64,000 bases of DNA, taken from assembly GCA_049967595.1 (NCBI GenBank), contig JBMFSK010000001.1, forward strand, positions 1 to 64,000, in the 5' to 3' direction. Position 1 is the stretch's first letter. Each line of letters begins with the position of its first letter. Position numbers and translations under genes: made by a program. The notes beneath the pieces are model-generated. The model ran no database searches, was not told the DNA's origin, and was given only the letters and a program-made list of their open reading frames with translations. Origin of the DNA: ARK-15 sp049967595. Lineage in GTDB: Archaea > Thermoplasmatota > Thermoplasmata > Thermoplasmatales > ARK-15. Below, piece after piece: positions 43,983 through 51,731 of this stretch.

Positions 43983-44405
43983 ATGCCAAACAAAAAATAT
44001 GATCCATTTGTTGATGCTCTTTCCTTGATAATTTTATTTTTCATAGGTTATTATTTTAACCTTTTTGGATCTTCTTCCTGGAAATTTTTCTTTTTGGTGT
44101 CGATTTTTTTAGTTCTTATAGGAGCTATTCTTTCTCTATTTTTCGGTCAGAATTTAAAGATCTCTATAAGCCATTTTTTAAATTTATTTTTGCTTTCTAT
44201 TTACGTGATTGCGATAATCATAGGCCTGAATTTCTTATTTCAATTTATTCTTATGGAAAATTTTACCTATTTAATTGAGCATATTATCCTAGTAATATTC
44301 TTCTTTATTATTTTCGTTCTTTCTCTGAGAGATATTTTTTTAAACTTATATTTAGGAAATGGCCCCAGAAAGGGCTTCAAGCTTTCCGATAATGGTAAAA
44401 ATTGA
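43983..44405 (+). CDS. Small four-helix membrane protein of unknown function
   Basis: The 140-residue protein has about four hydrophobic segments (roughly residues 11-28, 33-53, 63-90, 96-118) with a short cytosolic N-terminus (PNKKYDPF) and a polar tail. ATG 43983 is chosen because it follows the stop of the small upstream gene by 1 nt; the frame stays open to 43953 inside that gene. Its last 54 nt overlap the convergent UPF0147 gene, the largest tail-to-tail overlap here. Confidence 0.65.
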   Translation: MPNKKYDPFVDALSLIILFFIGYYFNLFGSSSWKFFFLVSIFLVLIGAILSLFFGQNLKISISHFLNLFLLSIYVIAIIIGLNFLFQFILMENFTYLIEHIILVIFFFIIFVLSLRDIFLNLYLGNGPRKGFKLSDNGKN

Positions 44406-44621
44406 GCTTCTGGCGTGAATTGGAAGGCTAGGATCATTTACAAGCTCTTCCAGAATGAAAATAGCGCCTGAAATTCTAAGATCCATACCCTCTTTTTTAT
44501 TGTTTAATCTTTCTTTTGCATCATTTGCACTCTTTCTAAGGTTTCTTGGTATGGATTGATCGCTTACAAGATCATCAAGCAAAATCAAAATGTTATTCAA
44601 ATCCTCATCTGTTTTTGACAT
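44352..44621 (-). CDS. UPF0147 family protein
   Basis: This 89-residue helical protein matches the archaeal UPF0147 family: LLDDLVSDQSIPRNLRKSANDAKERL followed by the related half ILEELVNDPSLPIHARSSIFTIIGKLE. The two halves look like an internal repeat of about 40 residues. Function is unknown. GAGGTGA at 44627-44633 places the start at ATG 44621 rather than GTG 44630. Confidence 0.85.
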   Translation of the reverse strand: MSKTDEDLNNILILLDDLVSDQSIPRNLRKSANDAKERLNNKKEGMDLRISGAIFILEELVNDPSLPIHARSSIFTIIGKLEALSGAIS

Positions 44622-44626
44622 CTTTT

Positions 44627-44633
44627 TCACCTC
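44627..44633 (-). promoter_or_regulatory. Ribosome-binding site of UPF0147 gene
   Basis: GAGGTGA overlaps the stop of the upstream RAM-domain gene and lies 5 nt from ATG 44621, so the two genes are probably one operon. Confidence 0.55.
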
Positions 44634-44950
44634 TATTTCTCACTCAGCATTATCCCTCTTTCCTTATATGGAGCCACAACAACCATAGTTGATGTATCTT
44701 GAATGCCTTGAAGCTTTCCTATTTTTTCTAAAATAAAATCTTTAAGATCTTTGTAATTTAAAAATTTTACTTTAATTATTAAGTCAAGGTCACCTGTAAC
44801 GAGAAAAAGATCTTCGACATTCGGGCTGTCCCTTAGTAATTTTGCAATATCTTCAATATGTGTTGTATCTACTTTTAAACCAATTATTGCAGTAATAAAG
44901 CCACCAAATACCTGATTCATTACTTTATCTTCATCTTCGCTACCCATCAT
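44633..44950 (-). CDS. Stand-alone Lrp/AsnC ligand-binding (RAM) domain protein
   Basis: The 105-residue protein is only the effector-binding half of Lrp/AsnC regulators: FGGFITAIIGLKVDTTHIEDIAKLL, a turn with VEDLFLVTGDLDLIIKVKF, and GIQDTSTMVVVAPYK. It lacks a helix-turn-helix. Such proteins bind amino acids and may modulate full-length Lrp partners through mixed oligomers. It sits divergent to the potassium channel with only 17 nt between starts. Confidence 0.88.
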   Translation of the reverse strand: MMGSEDEDKVMNQVFGGFITAIIGLKVDTTHIEDIAKLLRDSPNVEDLFLVTGDLDLIIKVKFLNYKDLKDFILEKIGKLQGIQDTSTMVVVAPYKERGIMLSEK

Positions 44951-44967
44951 TCCTATTCACCGGAAAT

Positions 44968-46155
44968 ATGTTATTGATGGAAAGTATTTTAAACTTTTCC
45001 AAAAAAAAGGAAAAATACTTTAATTACAAAAGCATTAATAAAATAATGCAAAAACGTATCAAGCTGGTACCCTACCTTGTAATTTCTATAGGTTTGTATG
45101 AGATAATCACCGGAATAGTTTTGATTGATATTCATGAGAAATTCTATTCTAATGTCTTTAAAGAGAGTATTTTAATGGGTACAACTGGAGCATTTTTGCC
45201 TTTACTGTATGGTATTTTTTTAATCATAATTTACAGTAGTCTTAAAAGAAGAACATGGACTAGCTGGTATATGGCTATAACTTTCATCTTTTTTTATTAT
45301 ATAACAATTATATTCAGAACATCCCAGATATTTTACATTGATATAGGTGGTCTTACTTTGAATAGCCTAGCACTTTATTTTTTAATAAAGTATAAAGATT
45401 CTTATGTATATCCTCCTCTTGGAAATATTCCAAATGAGGCTTTAGTCTCAATTGCATTAATTTTCTTCTCACTGCTGTACGGAATTTTCGGATCGTTATT
45501 GATAGGTACAGAATTTTCTCCTCCCATAAAAGATTTAGGAACAGCTCTTTACTATACCATTGAAGTCATGACCACCCTCGGCTTTGGGGATATATTGCCT
45601 GTTACATTTTTAAGTAGAATGTTCACATCGTCTTTGGTTATTCTAGGCATTGCATCATTTTTTGGTGCAATAGCTAGCTTTTTAGGTCCTATTCTTCAAA
45701 AAAGGATGGAAAAGGTGGTGAATGTTATGGAAAATGTTGAATTTGCCGGATTAAAAAAACACATAATTTTTTGCGGTTACTCGCCTTTAATACAAGCTAT
45801 AATATACGAATTGAAGAAAAGGGAAGAACCTTTGATTCTTATTGTTAGAGATCAGGAGAATTATACTTTTCTAAGGAGCGATGGCTTTTTGGTTTTCAGA
45901 GAAAGGGCCGACAACCCTGAAGCATTAATTAAGGCAGGGATAAAAAAAGCTAAACAGATTTATCTTTCTTCGAGTGATGATGGTTACAATATCCTGGTTG
46001 CATTGACTGTCAATAAAATAAAGAAAGACTACAATCCAAATTTGAAGGTGAGCATAGTTGTCACCTCCTCAAAGAATATTGAAATGGTAAGGGATTTTGT
46101 GGATGAGGTAATAGACTTATCAGAAATTCTGAAAAAGCATTTGATAAAGGATTAA
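44968..46155 (+). CDS. Potassium channel with RCK (TrkA-N) domain
   Basis: The 395-residue protein has about four to five N-terminal hydrophobic segments (residues 35-140), then a two-helix pore (about 155-235) with filter TTLGFGD, a variant of TVGYGD. The cytosolic Rossmann RCK domain follows (KHIIFCGYSPLIQAIIYELKK from about 265). It probably conducts K+ under ligand control. It is longer at the N-terminus than MthK-type channels. ATG 44977 is an alternative start. It overlaps the convergent cobO by 4 nt. Confidence 0.88.
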   Translation: MLLMESILNFSKKKEKYFNYKSINKIMQKRIKLVPYLVISIGLYEIITGIVLIDIHEKFYSNVFKESILMGTTGAFLPLLYGIFLIIIYSSLKRRTWTSWYMAITFIFFYYITIIFRTSQIFYIDIGGLTLNSLALYFLIKYKDSYVYPPLGNIPNEALVSIALIFFSLLYGIFGSLLIGTEFSPPIKDLGTALYYTIEVMTTLGFGDILPVTFLSRMFTSSLVILGIASFFGAIASFLGPILQKRMEKVVNVMENVEFAGLKKHIIFCGYSPLIQAIIYELKKREEPLILIVRDQENYTFLRSDGFLVFRERADNPEALIKAGIKKAKQIYLSSSDDGYNILVALTVNKIKKDYNPNLKVSIVVTSSKNIEMVRDFVDEVIDLSEILKKHLIKD

Positions 46156-46649
46156 AACTCTATGCCCTCTCTTGCAATGATACCTTTCTCAAAATAGTGT
46201 TTTACAAGATTCATCTCGGTAACAAGATCTGAAATGTCGAGAAGTTCTTTTTTAGCGTATCTTCCAGTAATGACTATCTCTTTCTTTTCCTTGTAATTTT
46301 TGAGAAACTCAACTATTTCTTTAATATTCAGAAGTTCATAGAATAGTGCAATATTTAATTCATCTAGTATAATAATTTCATAGTCATCTGATATCATTTC
46401 TTTTGCCTTTGCCCATGCAATTTTTGCCTGTTCAAAATCCCCTTCCCTTGGTTTTTTAATTATGAAACCAGGATATCCAAAATGGTATATATCTATACCT
46501 AATTTTTTAGCGGAAATAAATTCACCTGATTCTTCTGGTTTAGCAAATTGAACTATTCCAACTTTCTTGTTTCTTCCTTTTGCTCTCATTGCCAACCCGA
46601 ATGCTGCTGTCGTTTTTCCCTTTCCTATTCCAGTGTAAATTTGAAGCAT
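46152..46649 (-). CDS. cobO: Corrinoid (cob(I)yrinic acid a,c-diamide) adenosyltransferase
   Basis: This 165-residue CobA/CobO/BtuR-type enzyme attaches the adenosyl group to cobalt using ATP. The P-loop IYTGIGKGKTTAAFGLAMRA is at the N-terminus, VGIVQFAKP and IIILDELNIAL follow, and ITGRYA appears near the C-terminus. No other cobalamin gene is nearby, so it may serve salvage of corrinoids for B12-dependent enzymes. Confidence 0.94.
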   Translation of the reverse strand: MLQIYTGIGKGKTTAAFGLAMRAKGRNKKVGIVQFAKPEESGEFISAKKLGIDIYHFGYPGFIIKKPREGDFEQAKIAWAKAKEMISDDYEIIILDELNIALFYELLNIKEIVEFLKNYKEKKEIVITGRYAKKELLDISDLVTEMNLVKHYFEKGIIAREGIEF

Positions 46650-46670
46650 GATTTCTTAATGGAATACTTA

Positions 46671-46678
46671 TTTATAAC
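46671..46678 (+). promoter_or_regulatory. TATA box for exchanger-like gene
   Basis: TTTATAAC is centred about 27 nt before ATG 46701, supporting this start over the in-frame ATG at 46659 or the open frame that extends into cobO. Confidence 0.5.
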
Positions 46679-46700
46679 ATTTCTTTATTATCCATCACTG

Positions 46701-47663
46701 ATGATCTATGATCTCATAGTTAGCATATTTCTTGTCTTTTTTGCTTCCTTGCTATTTGTAAATGCTATTGAGTTCATAGGTTTTAAATTAAATTTTTCAA
46801 AGAGTTTTGTGGGTACAATCGTATCTCCACTTTTTACATCATTCCCTGAATTAATAATATTCTTTATTGCCATATTTCAGATTGGTTCTTTTTCAGGTTC
46901 TCAGGAAGCGATAGGGACTATTTTTGGTGAAACTTTCATGTCATCATCATTATCATATACGCTGGTATTTCTATCTATTTTAGCAGGAGGTATTATATTA
47001 AAAAAATTTAGAAAAAATATTAATGTGGACAGAAACCTTTTCATACCTTATCTTTTCATATCTTTGCTTTTTCCTTTTACATTACTACCATATTTTTTGC
47101 CTTTTACATCAATTTTTGTTGGTTTAATTTTTATCGCATCGTATGTTGTATACTTTTACATCATATTTAAAAGGGAGGAGGCTGAAATGTTTGAATATAC
47201 TGAAAAACCATTTTTTTCAATATATCTCGGAAAAAAATTAGGACCAGTATTACAGATTCTGCTTTCAATAATTTTAATATACATTGGATCAAGGATGTTA
47301 CTTTCATCATTGCTAGATTTCTCATCTAATTTCCATTTAAGCCTTCTCGCCATTTCTATTATATTGATTCCAACAGCCACTGCCATACCAGAAACTATAA
47401 CGGCAATGATATGGGGATTTAAAGGCAAAGATACGCTTTCCATATCTTCTCTTGTTGGTGAAAAGATCCTTTATTCAACAATTTATCCTGGTATGGCACT
47501 TTTATTAATTCCATGGAATCTTGACATTTATGTATTTTTGAGCGTTTTTGCCACTACACTTGTGTCAATATTATATTCAATTTTTATATTCAGAAGAAAG
47601 TTTAGTGTTTATTATTTAACTATTGGCTTTATATTCTTTATTATTTATATAATATTAATCTGA
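46701..47663 (+). CDS. Cation/calcium exchanger-family (CaCA, YrbG-like) membrane protein
   Basis: The 320-residue protein has about ten membrane segments in two inverted halves. The alpha-repeat motifs are TIVSPLFTSFPELIIFF near residue 33 and ATAIPETITAMIWGFKG near residue 230, corresponding to the G-T-S-x-P-E/T ion-binding repeats of Na+/Ca2+ and H+ exchangers. Acidic Glu residues within both repeats are present, as needed for cation binding. Ion and coupling are unknown. Confidence 0.82.
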   Translation: MIYDLIVSIFLVFFASLLFVNAIEFIGFKLNFSKSFVGTIVSPLFTSFPELIIFFIAIFQIGSFSGSQEAIGTIFGETFMSSSLSYTLVFLSILAGGIILKKFRKNINVDRNLFIPYLFISLLFPFTLLPYFLPFTSIFVGLIFIASYVVYFYIIFKREEAEMFEYTEKPFFSIYLGKKLGPVLQILLSIILIYIGSRMLLSSLLDFSSNFHLSLLAISIILIPTATAIPETITAMIWGFKGKDTLSISSLVGEKILYSTIYPGMALLLIPWNLDIYVFLSVFATTLVSILYSIFIFRRKFSVYYLTIGFIFFIIYIILI

Positions 47664-47705
47664 AAAAACGTTAAATATTAACTATTTATATTTATAGTGA
47701 TTAAA

Positions 47706-49169
47706 ATGGATGACATGAACAAAATTGGAATTGTTTACGGTGATGTAAGTACAACAGAGGTACAGGTAACAGTAACGGGCATAATAGATCAAGGGGATTA
47801 TGTTCAAATTTTTCATCAGAATTCTGGATGGGTACTAGGTAGACTGGAAAGATTGGAAAGAAAAACTGATGTTTCTGTGGAAAAAGCACTGCTGATCAAT
47901 GCAGGGGAAACCGTTCCCATTCAGGAGGTTCTTTTAGGTTTTGTGAGCATAATAGGCTACAGGGATAACAAAGGTATTCTTCAGGTACCAAAAACTCCTT
48001 TCAAAGCCGGTGAACCTGTTTATAAGGCAAAAGATTCTTTGATAAAAGAAACTATTGGACTTGAAACTATTGAGGGGAAAGGTGCTTATATAGGGCTCTT
48101 GTACAACCATATGATACCTATTTTCTTAGATATAAATGCACTCGTTCAAAAGCATGTCAGTATACTTGCAAAAACTGGTGGGGGAAAAAGTTATCTTACG
48201 GGTGTCATAATTGAAGAGCTTATTAAGCACAATGTAACAACTGTGGTAATCGATCCCCATGGTGAATACATTTCATTAAAATTTCCAGCACAGCCTTCAA
48301 AATCTATGGAAAAATTTTCTGTAAGACCACGCGGTTATCCTGACAAGATTATAGAATTCACACCAGATACAAAAACAAATAAAGGCTCTAAGCCTTTGAA
48401 ATTTACACTGTCACAGATTACACCAAGGGAACTTCTAAGCCTAATAAATTTTACTGATTTTAGGCCTTACCTTGTTCCTCTGAGAAACGCAATTGATCAC
48501 CTTAAATCAATAAAAGGAAATTTTTACCTAAAAGATTTAATTAATCTACTTGAAAAAGATGAAAATTCTGCTACTGTAAGTGCACTGGTAAATGCCCTTT
48601 CAGTTCTTGATGATGAAGGAATTTTTGCCGATGTCGGGACAAAGATAGATGAGATAGTTCAGAATGGAAAAGTTTCAATTATCAATTTAAAAGGTGTTTC
48701 ACCTGATATACAGGAAATGGTCGTTCAAAGGCTCGCCTATGCACTTTTTGAATTAAGAAAGCGGGATTCATTACCACCTCTGATGTTTGTTGTTGAAGAG
48801 GCACATAATTTCATACCTCAGCAGGGAAAGGCACTTTCATCAAAAATTTTAAGGACTATTGCCTCAGAAGGAAGAAAATTTGGCCTTGGTCTTTGTATAA
48901 TAAGTCAAAGACCTGCAAAGGTGGACAAAAACATACTCAGCCAATGTAACACTCAGATAATTCTCAAAGTAACAAATCCAAATGATTTAAAGACTATAGG
49001 TGACTCCGTTGAGGGACTAACAAAATCTTCACTGGACGAAATACAAAGGCTTCCCGTAGGTGTGGCGCTAGTAACTGGTGCCAGTCTTTCCATGCCTTTA
49101 TTTGTTGAGGTAAGACCAAGGGAAACAAAGCACGGTGGTGAGAGTGTAAATGTCGCAGGATCTAAGTAA
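47706..49169 (+). CDS. herA: HerA-type DNA-translocating ATPase
   Basis: HerA is a bipolar hexameric DNA translocase that in archaea works with NurA and Mre11-Rad50 in end resection. The 487-residue protein has an N-terminal HAS-barrel (VQVTVTGIIDQGDYVQIF...), Walker A AKTGGGKSYL near residue 155, Walker B MFVVEEAHNF near residue 360, and the arginine-finger/sensor region ISQRPAKVDKNILSQCNT. ATG 47715 is another possible start by TATA spacing. No nurA, mre11 or rad50 lies in the window; a DUF357 gene overlaps its 3' end by 20 nt. Confidence 0.9.
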   Translation: MDDMNKIGIVYGDVSTTEVQVTVTGIIDQGDYVQIFHQNSGWVLGRLERLERKTDVSVEKALLINAGETVPIQEVLLGFVSIIGYRDNKGILQVPKTPFKAGEPVYKAKDSLIKETIGLETIEGKGAYIGLLYNHMIPIFLDINALVQKHVSILAKTGGGKSYLTGVIIEELIKHNVTTVVIDPHGEYISLKFPAQPSKSMEKFSVRPRGYPDKIIEFTPDTKTNKGSKPLKFTLSQITPRELLSLINFTDFRPYLVPLRNAIDHLKSIKGNFYLKDLINLLEKDENSATVSALVNALSVLDDEGIFADVGTKIDEIVQNGKVSIINLKGVSPDIQEMVVQRLAYALFELRKRDSLPPLMFVVEEAHNFIPQQGKALSSKILRTIASEGRKFGLGLCIISQRPAKVDKNILSQCNTQIILKVTNPNDLKTIGDSVEGLTKSSLDEIQRLPVGVALVTGASLSMPLFVEVRPRETKHGGESVNVAGSK

Positions 49170-49443
49170 TGAAAAGGTCTCTTCTTACCTTAAAAAAACG
49201 GAAAGTGCACTGAAAAAAATAAAAATAGCTGCTCCAGAAAATTCACACCTCTGGAAAATAGCGATCGATTTCCTTGAAATGGCAAAAAGCTATTTTAGTG
49301 ATGCTAATTATTTTTTCACACAAGGAGATCTAGTTAATGCCTTTGCCGCTGTAAATTATGCCCATGGGTGGATTGATGCAGGTGCCAGAATGGGCTTGTT
49401 TGATGTGGAAAAAGACCACACACTTTTTACTCTGGCATATTAA
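49150..49443 (+). CDS. DUF357 family protein
   Basis: This 97-residue helical protein contains the DUF357 signature: AIDFLEMAKSYFSDANYFFTQGDLVNAFAAVNYAHGWIDAGARMG, which forms a four-helix-like HEPN-type bundle. In many archaea DUF357 genes lie close to DNA-handling genes. Here it starts inside herA, so both are co-translated and may act together (inference). It overlaps the following convergent gene by 4 nt. Confidence 0.85.
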   Translation: MSQDLSNEKVSSYLKKTESALKKIKIAAPENSHLWKIAIDFLEMAKSYFSDANYFFTQGDLVNAFAAVNYAHGWIDAGARMGLFDVEKDHTLFTLAY

Positions 49444-49700
49444 TAATACTTACTGTACTTAAAAAGAAGATCTATCATATTTTTTGCCTTTTTTTCATCT
49501 ATTATTCCTTCATTCTTTATCCTGATTATATAATCCCTTGCCTCATAAATACCCTGCTTGCTAGCCTTTGAATATATTGCTCCGAAAATAGAACCCCTCT
49601 GGTTCTCAGGCAAGTCTTCAACCATTTCCTTAAGCAAATACCTAAATTCATTGTTTTTGGACATATCAAGCTTTTTCTTTTTATTAGATGTTTTTTCCAT
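49440..49700 (-). CDS. Small helical basic protein, unknown
   Basis: The 86-residue protein starts with a lysine-rich segment (NKKKKLD) and continues with three to four amphipathic helices (FRYLLKEMVEDLPENQRGSIFGAIYSKASKQG, ARDYIIRIKNEGIIDEKKAKNMIDLLFKYSKYY). The start could be ATG 49700 or the internal ATG at 49664. No family recognised; the helical repeat and charge would suit nucleic-acid or protein binding. Confidence 0.6.
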   Translation of the reverse strand: MEKTSNKKKKLDMSKNNEFRYLLKEMVEDLPENQRGSIFGAIYSKASKQGIYEARDYIIRIKNEGIIDEKKAKNMIDLLFKYSKYY

Positions 49701-49727
49701 TTGATAAAGTAGAATTGTTAATATAGT

Positions 49728-50714
49728 TTAAACTTTTCGAATTTTTATATCTATTACAACATGCCATATATGGGGGGCATAGGACTTCAGAATATGAAAT
49801 CTCTTTACATCGTATAAATATTCGCCGAATATTGATTGTATTTTTTCGTTTCTTTTCTTTAACTCGTCTGTTGTCCATGTATCATGATAATGTATTATTC
49901 CCTTGTGCTTTAACATTCTGACTGCATAAGGAACAAATTCTTCTGTTTTTATATATCCCATTATAATGCGATCACCGTAATCTTTAATTTCAAGGTTCCT
50001 GTTATCAGAAAAAATGCTTTTTATTTTTACACTGTTTAAAATGATATTTTCGTTCAGATAATAAAATGATTCAGGATTCATTTCTATTGATATTACTTCA
50101 TCAGGAAATGTATATTTAGCTATTGGCAGTGAAAAATAGCCTATGCCAGCAAACATGTCTATTATTTTTTCGTTAAATGCTTCAATTTTACCCATCCTGA
50201 TCCTTTCATCGACGTTTCCTGAAGAAAACATTATTTTTGATGCATCAAATTTGTAAAATATGCCATTTTCAACATGGATAGTCAAAGCATTGTTTCCATA
50301 AATAAATTCTGTATCCGGTATCCTCATTTCACCCTTGACACCTTTATACAGAAGAACACTTTTTGCTCTCAAAACCTTTGCAAATGCTTCACCGATTTCG
50401 CTTTTATAATTAAGAAGTTTTTCAGGCAACTGTATAAGAACAACATCCCCATACTTTTCCCAGTGTGAAGGAACTAGGTTTTTCAATCCATTATCTAAGC
50501 TCAGAGCGTTTAATATTTTTTTATATGGCGTATCATGCTTTCTTTTTTTACCATTGATGTATAATATTTCATAATTTTCATAATTCTCAGAAATTGGAAA
50601 ATATACAAAATCATCATCTGAAAATATTTCAAAATCAGGGTCAAGCATTTTCTTCTTTCGTAGATCCAGACGAAGTTTTTCAGCATTTAATTTATCAGTT
50701 CTTATATAGGGCAT
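49728..50714 (-). CDS. taw2: tRNA wyosine-pathway aminocarboxypropyltransferase Taw2 (TYW2/Trm5 family)
   Basis: Taw2 transfers the 3-amino-3-carboxypropyl group of SAM to the wyosine precursor at tRNA-Phe position 37. The 328-residue protein has an N-terminal D1/D2-like region, GEMRIPDTEFIYG, KFDASKIMFSSGNVDERIRMG, the SAM motif IIDMFAGIGYFSLPIA near residue 200, SIEMNPESFYYLNENI, and IMGYIKTEEFVPYAVRMLKHKGIIHYHDT. The FSSGN and IIHYHDT segments fit Taw2 better than the methyltransferase Trm5, which is the main alternative. Confidence 0.82.
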   Translation of the reverse strand: MPYIRTDKLNAEKLRLDLRKKKMLDPDFEIFSDDDFVYFPISENYENYEILYINGKKRKHDTPYKKILNALSLDNGLKNLVPSHWEKYGDVVLIQLPEKLLNYKSEIGEAFAKVLRAKSVLLYKGVKGEMRIPDTEFIYGNNALTIHVENGIFYKFDASKIMFSSGNVDERIRMGKIEAFNEKIIDMFAGIGYFSLPIAKYTFPDEVISIEMNPESFYYLNENIILNSVKIKSIFSDNRNLEIKDYGDRIIMGYIKTEEFVPYAVRMLKHKGIIHYHDTWTTDELKKRNEKIQSIFGEYLYDVKRFHILKSYAPHIWHVVIDIKIRKV

Positions 50715-50775
50715 TTACCTTTTATTAACAAAACATTTATATGAAATTTATCATTACAGTAGCAAGGTGATTTAA

Positions 50776-50970
50776 ATGGCACAAAAACCAGTAGTAGATG
50801 AGGCAACCTGTATAGCTTGCGGCATTTGCGCATCAGTATGCCCTGCAAACCCAGTTGTATTCACAATAGAAAATGTAAGCAAAGTTGTTCATCCGGAAAC
50901 TTGCATAGAGGGCTGTACAGAATGTGTTAATAACTGCCCAACAGGTTCAATTACAATTCAAAAACTTTAA
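50776..50970 (+). CDS. Two-cluster 4Fe-4S ferredoxin
   Basis: This 64-residue electron carrier has eight cysteines in two sets: Cys12, 15, 18, 22 (CIACGICASVCP) and Cys43, 47, 50, 54 (CIEGCTECVNNCP). The second set has a C-x3-C first spacing. AAGGTGA precedes the start. It probably serves oxidoreductases or radical SAM enzymes such as those in this window. The last 4 nt overlap the convergent Nudix-fusion gene. Confidence 0.93.
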   Translation: MAQKPVVDEATCIACGICASVCPANPVVFTIENVSKVVHPETCIEGCTECVNNCPTGSITIQKL

Positions 50971-51731
50971 ATATTTTGGTTTAAAAGCCTTTCTAAAACG
51001 TCCTTCAGACCAGGGACCGTTTCAAAATTTTTTATTTCTTCTGGTTTAATCCACTGGTATGTTGTATGTTCCCAATCAATGCTGATGTTATCACTTTTAA
51101 TTTCCCATAGGAATATGTGAATTTTCCAAAGCCTTTTTCCATCTCTCAAATAAATGAATCCTCCTTCTCTAATCAATTTCGCATCATTTATACCAGTTTC
51201 CTCGATTATTTCTTTTCTGGCGGCATCTACAGGCGAAAGATTTTCTTTATATCCTGAAACACCTGCCCATTTCCCCCTGTATGTCGAAACTTTATTACTT
51301 CTCCTGAGTAAGAGAATTTTACCATCGTGGACCAATATTGAGGTTACAACTTCAGTTGGCTCGATGTCAATGCTTATTTCATCGTTTATTATCTGGACCA
51401 GGTCTCCGTTACTGAAAATTTCAATATCTATGTTTTCCAGTGTAGGTATTTTTGTAAGTGCTGCACCCGTTACTATTGTCTCATCAGCCTTTCTACATAA
51501 TATGGCCTTGGGTGCATTCCCATAAAACATTAATCCATATATTATGTAAGACCCTACTGTGCTCCCGGCACTGCTATCAAAAACAAAAACCTTGCCTTTA
51601 ATATTTTTGTTTATTTTTTTTACCAAACCTGTTTTAGGGTCTACACCCCCAAGAAATGAAAAATTACCATCATATTTTAAAACCTCACCTGAGACATTTC
51701 CCGAATATATTACCTTACCTTTAATTTTCAT
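50967..51731 (-). CDS. Fusion: aconitase-X small subunit (DUF126 swivel) + Nudix domain
   Basis: The 254-residue protein has an N-terminal DUF126 swivel domain (about 1-125) with KGKVIYSGNVSGEVLKYD, LGGVDPKTG and the catalytic-type SSAGSTVGSYIIYGL. The Nudix domain (about 127-254) has KWAGVSGYKENLSPVDAARK and then EIIEETGI, a Nudix box with REUxEE conserved as KEIIEE but lacking the usual first Glu. The swivel domain completes aconitase X, whose large subunit gene overlaps its start by 11 nt. In the archaeal mevalonate pathway such pairs are phosphomevalonate dehydratase. The Nudix part is unusual; its substrate is unknown. Confidence 0.85.
   Translation of the reverse strand: MKIKGKVIYSGNVSGEVLKYDGNFSFLGGVDPKTGLVKKINKNIKGKVFVFDSSAGSTVGSYIIYGLMFYGNAPKAILCRKADETIVTGAALTKIPTLENIDIEIFSNGDLVQIINDEISIDIEPTEVVTSILVHDGKILLLRRSNKVSTYRGKWAGVSGYKENLSPVDAARKEIIEETGINDAKLIREGGFIYLRDGKRLWKIHIFLWEIKSDNISIDWEHTTYQWIKPEEIKNFETVPGLKDVLERLLNQNI

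Noticed and set aside
46548..46700. N-terminal extension of the exchanger-like protein into cobO
   Set aside because: It is antisense to cobO, Cys-rich and unlike the family; TATA spacing supports ATG 46701.
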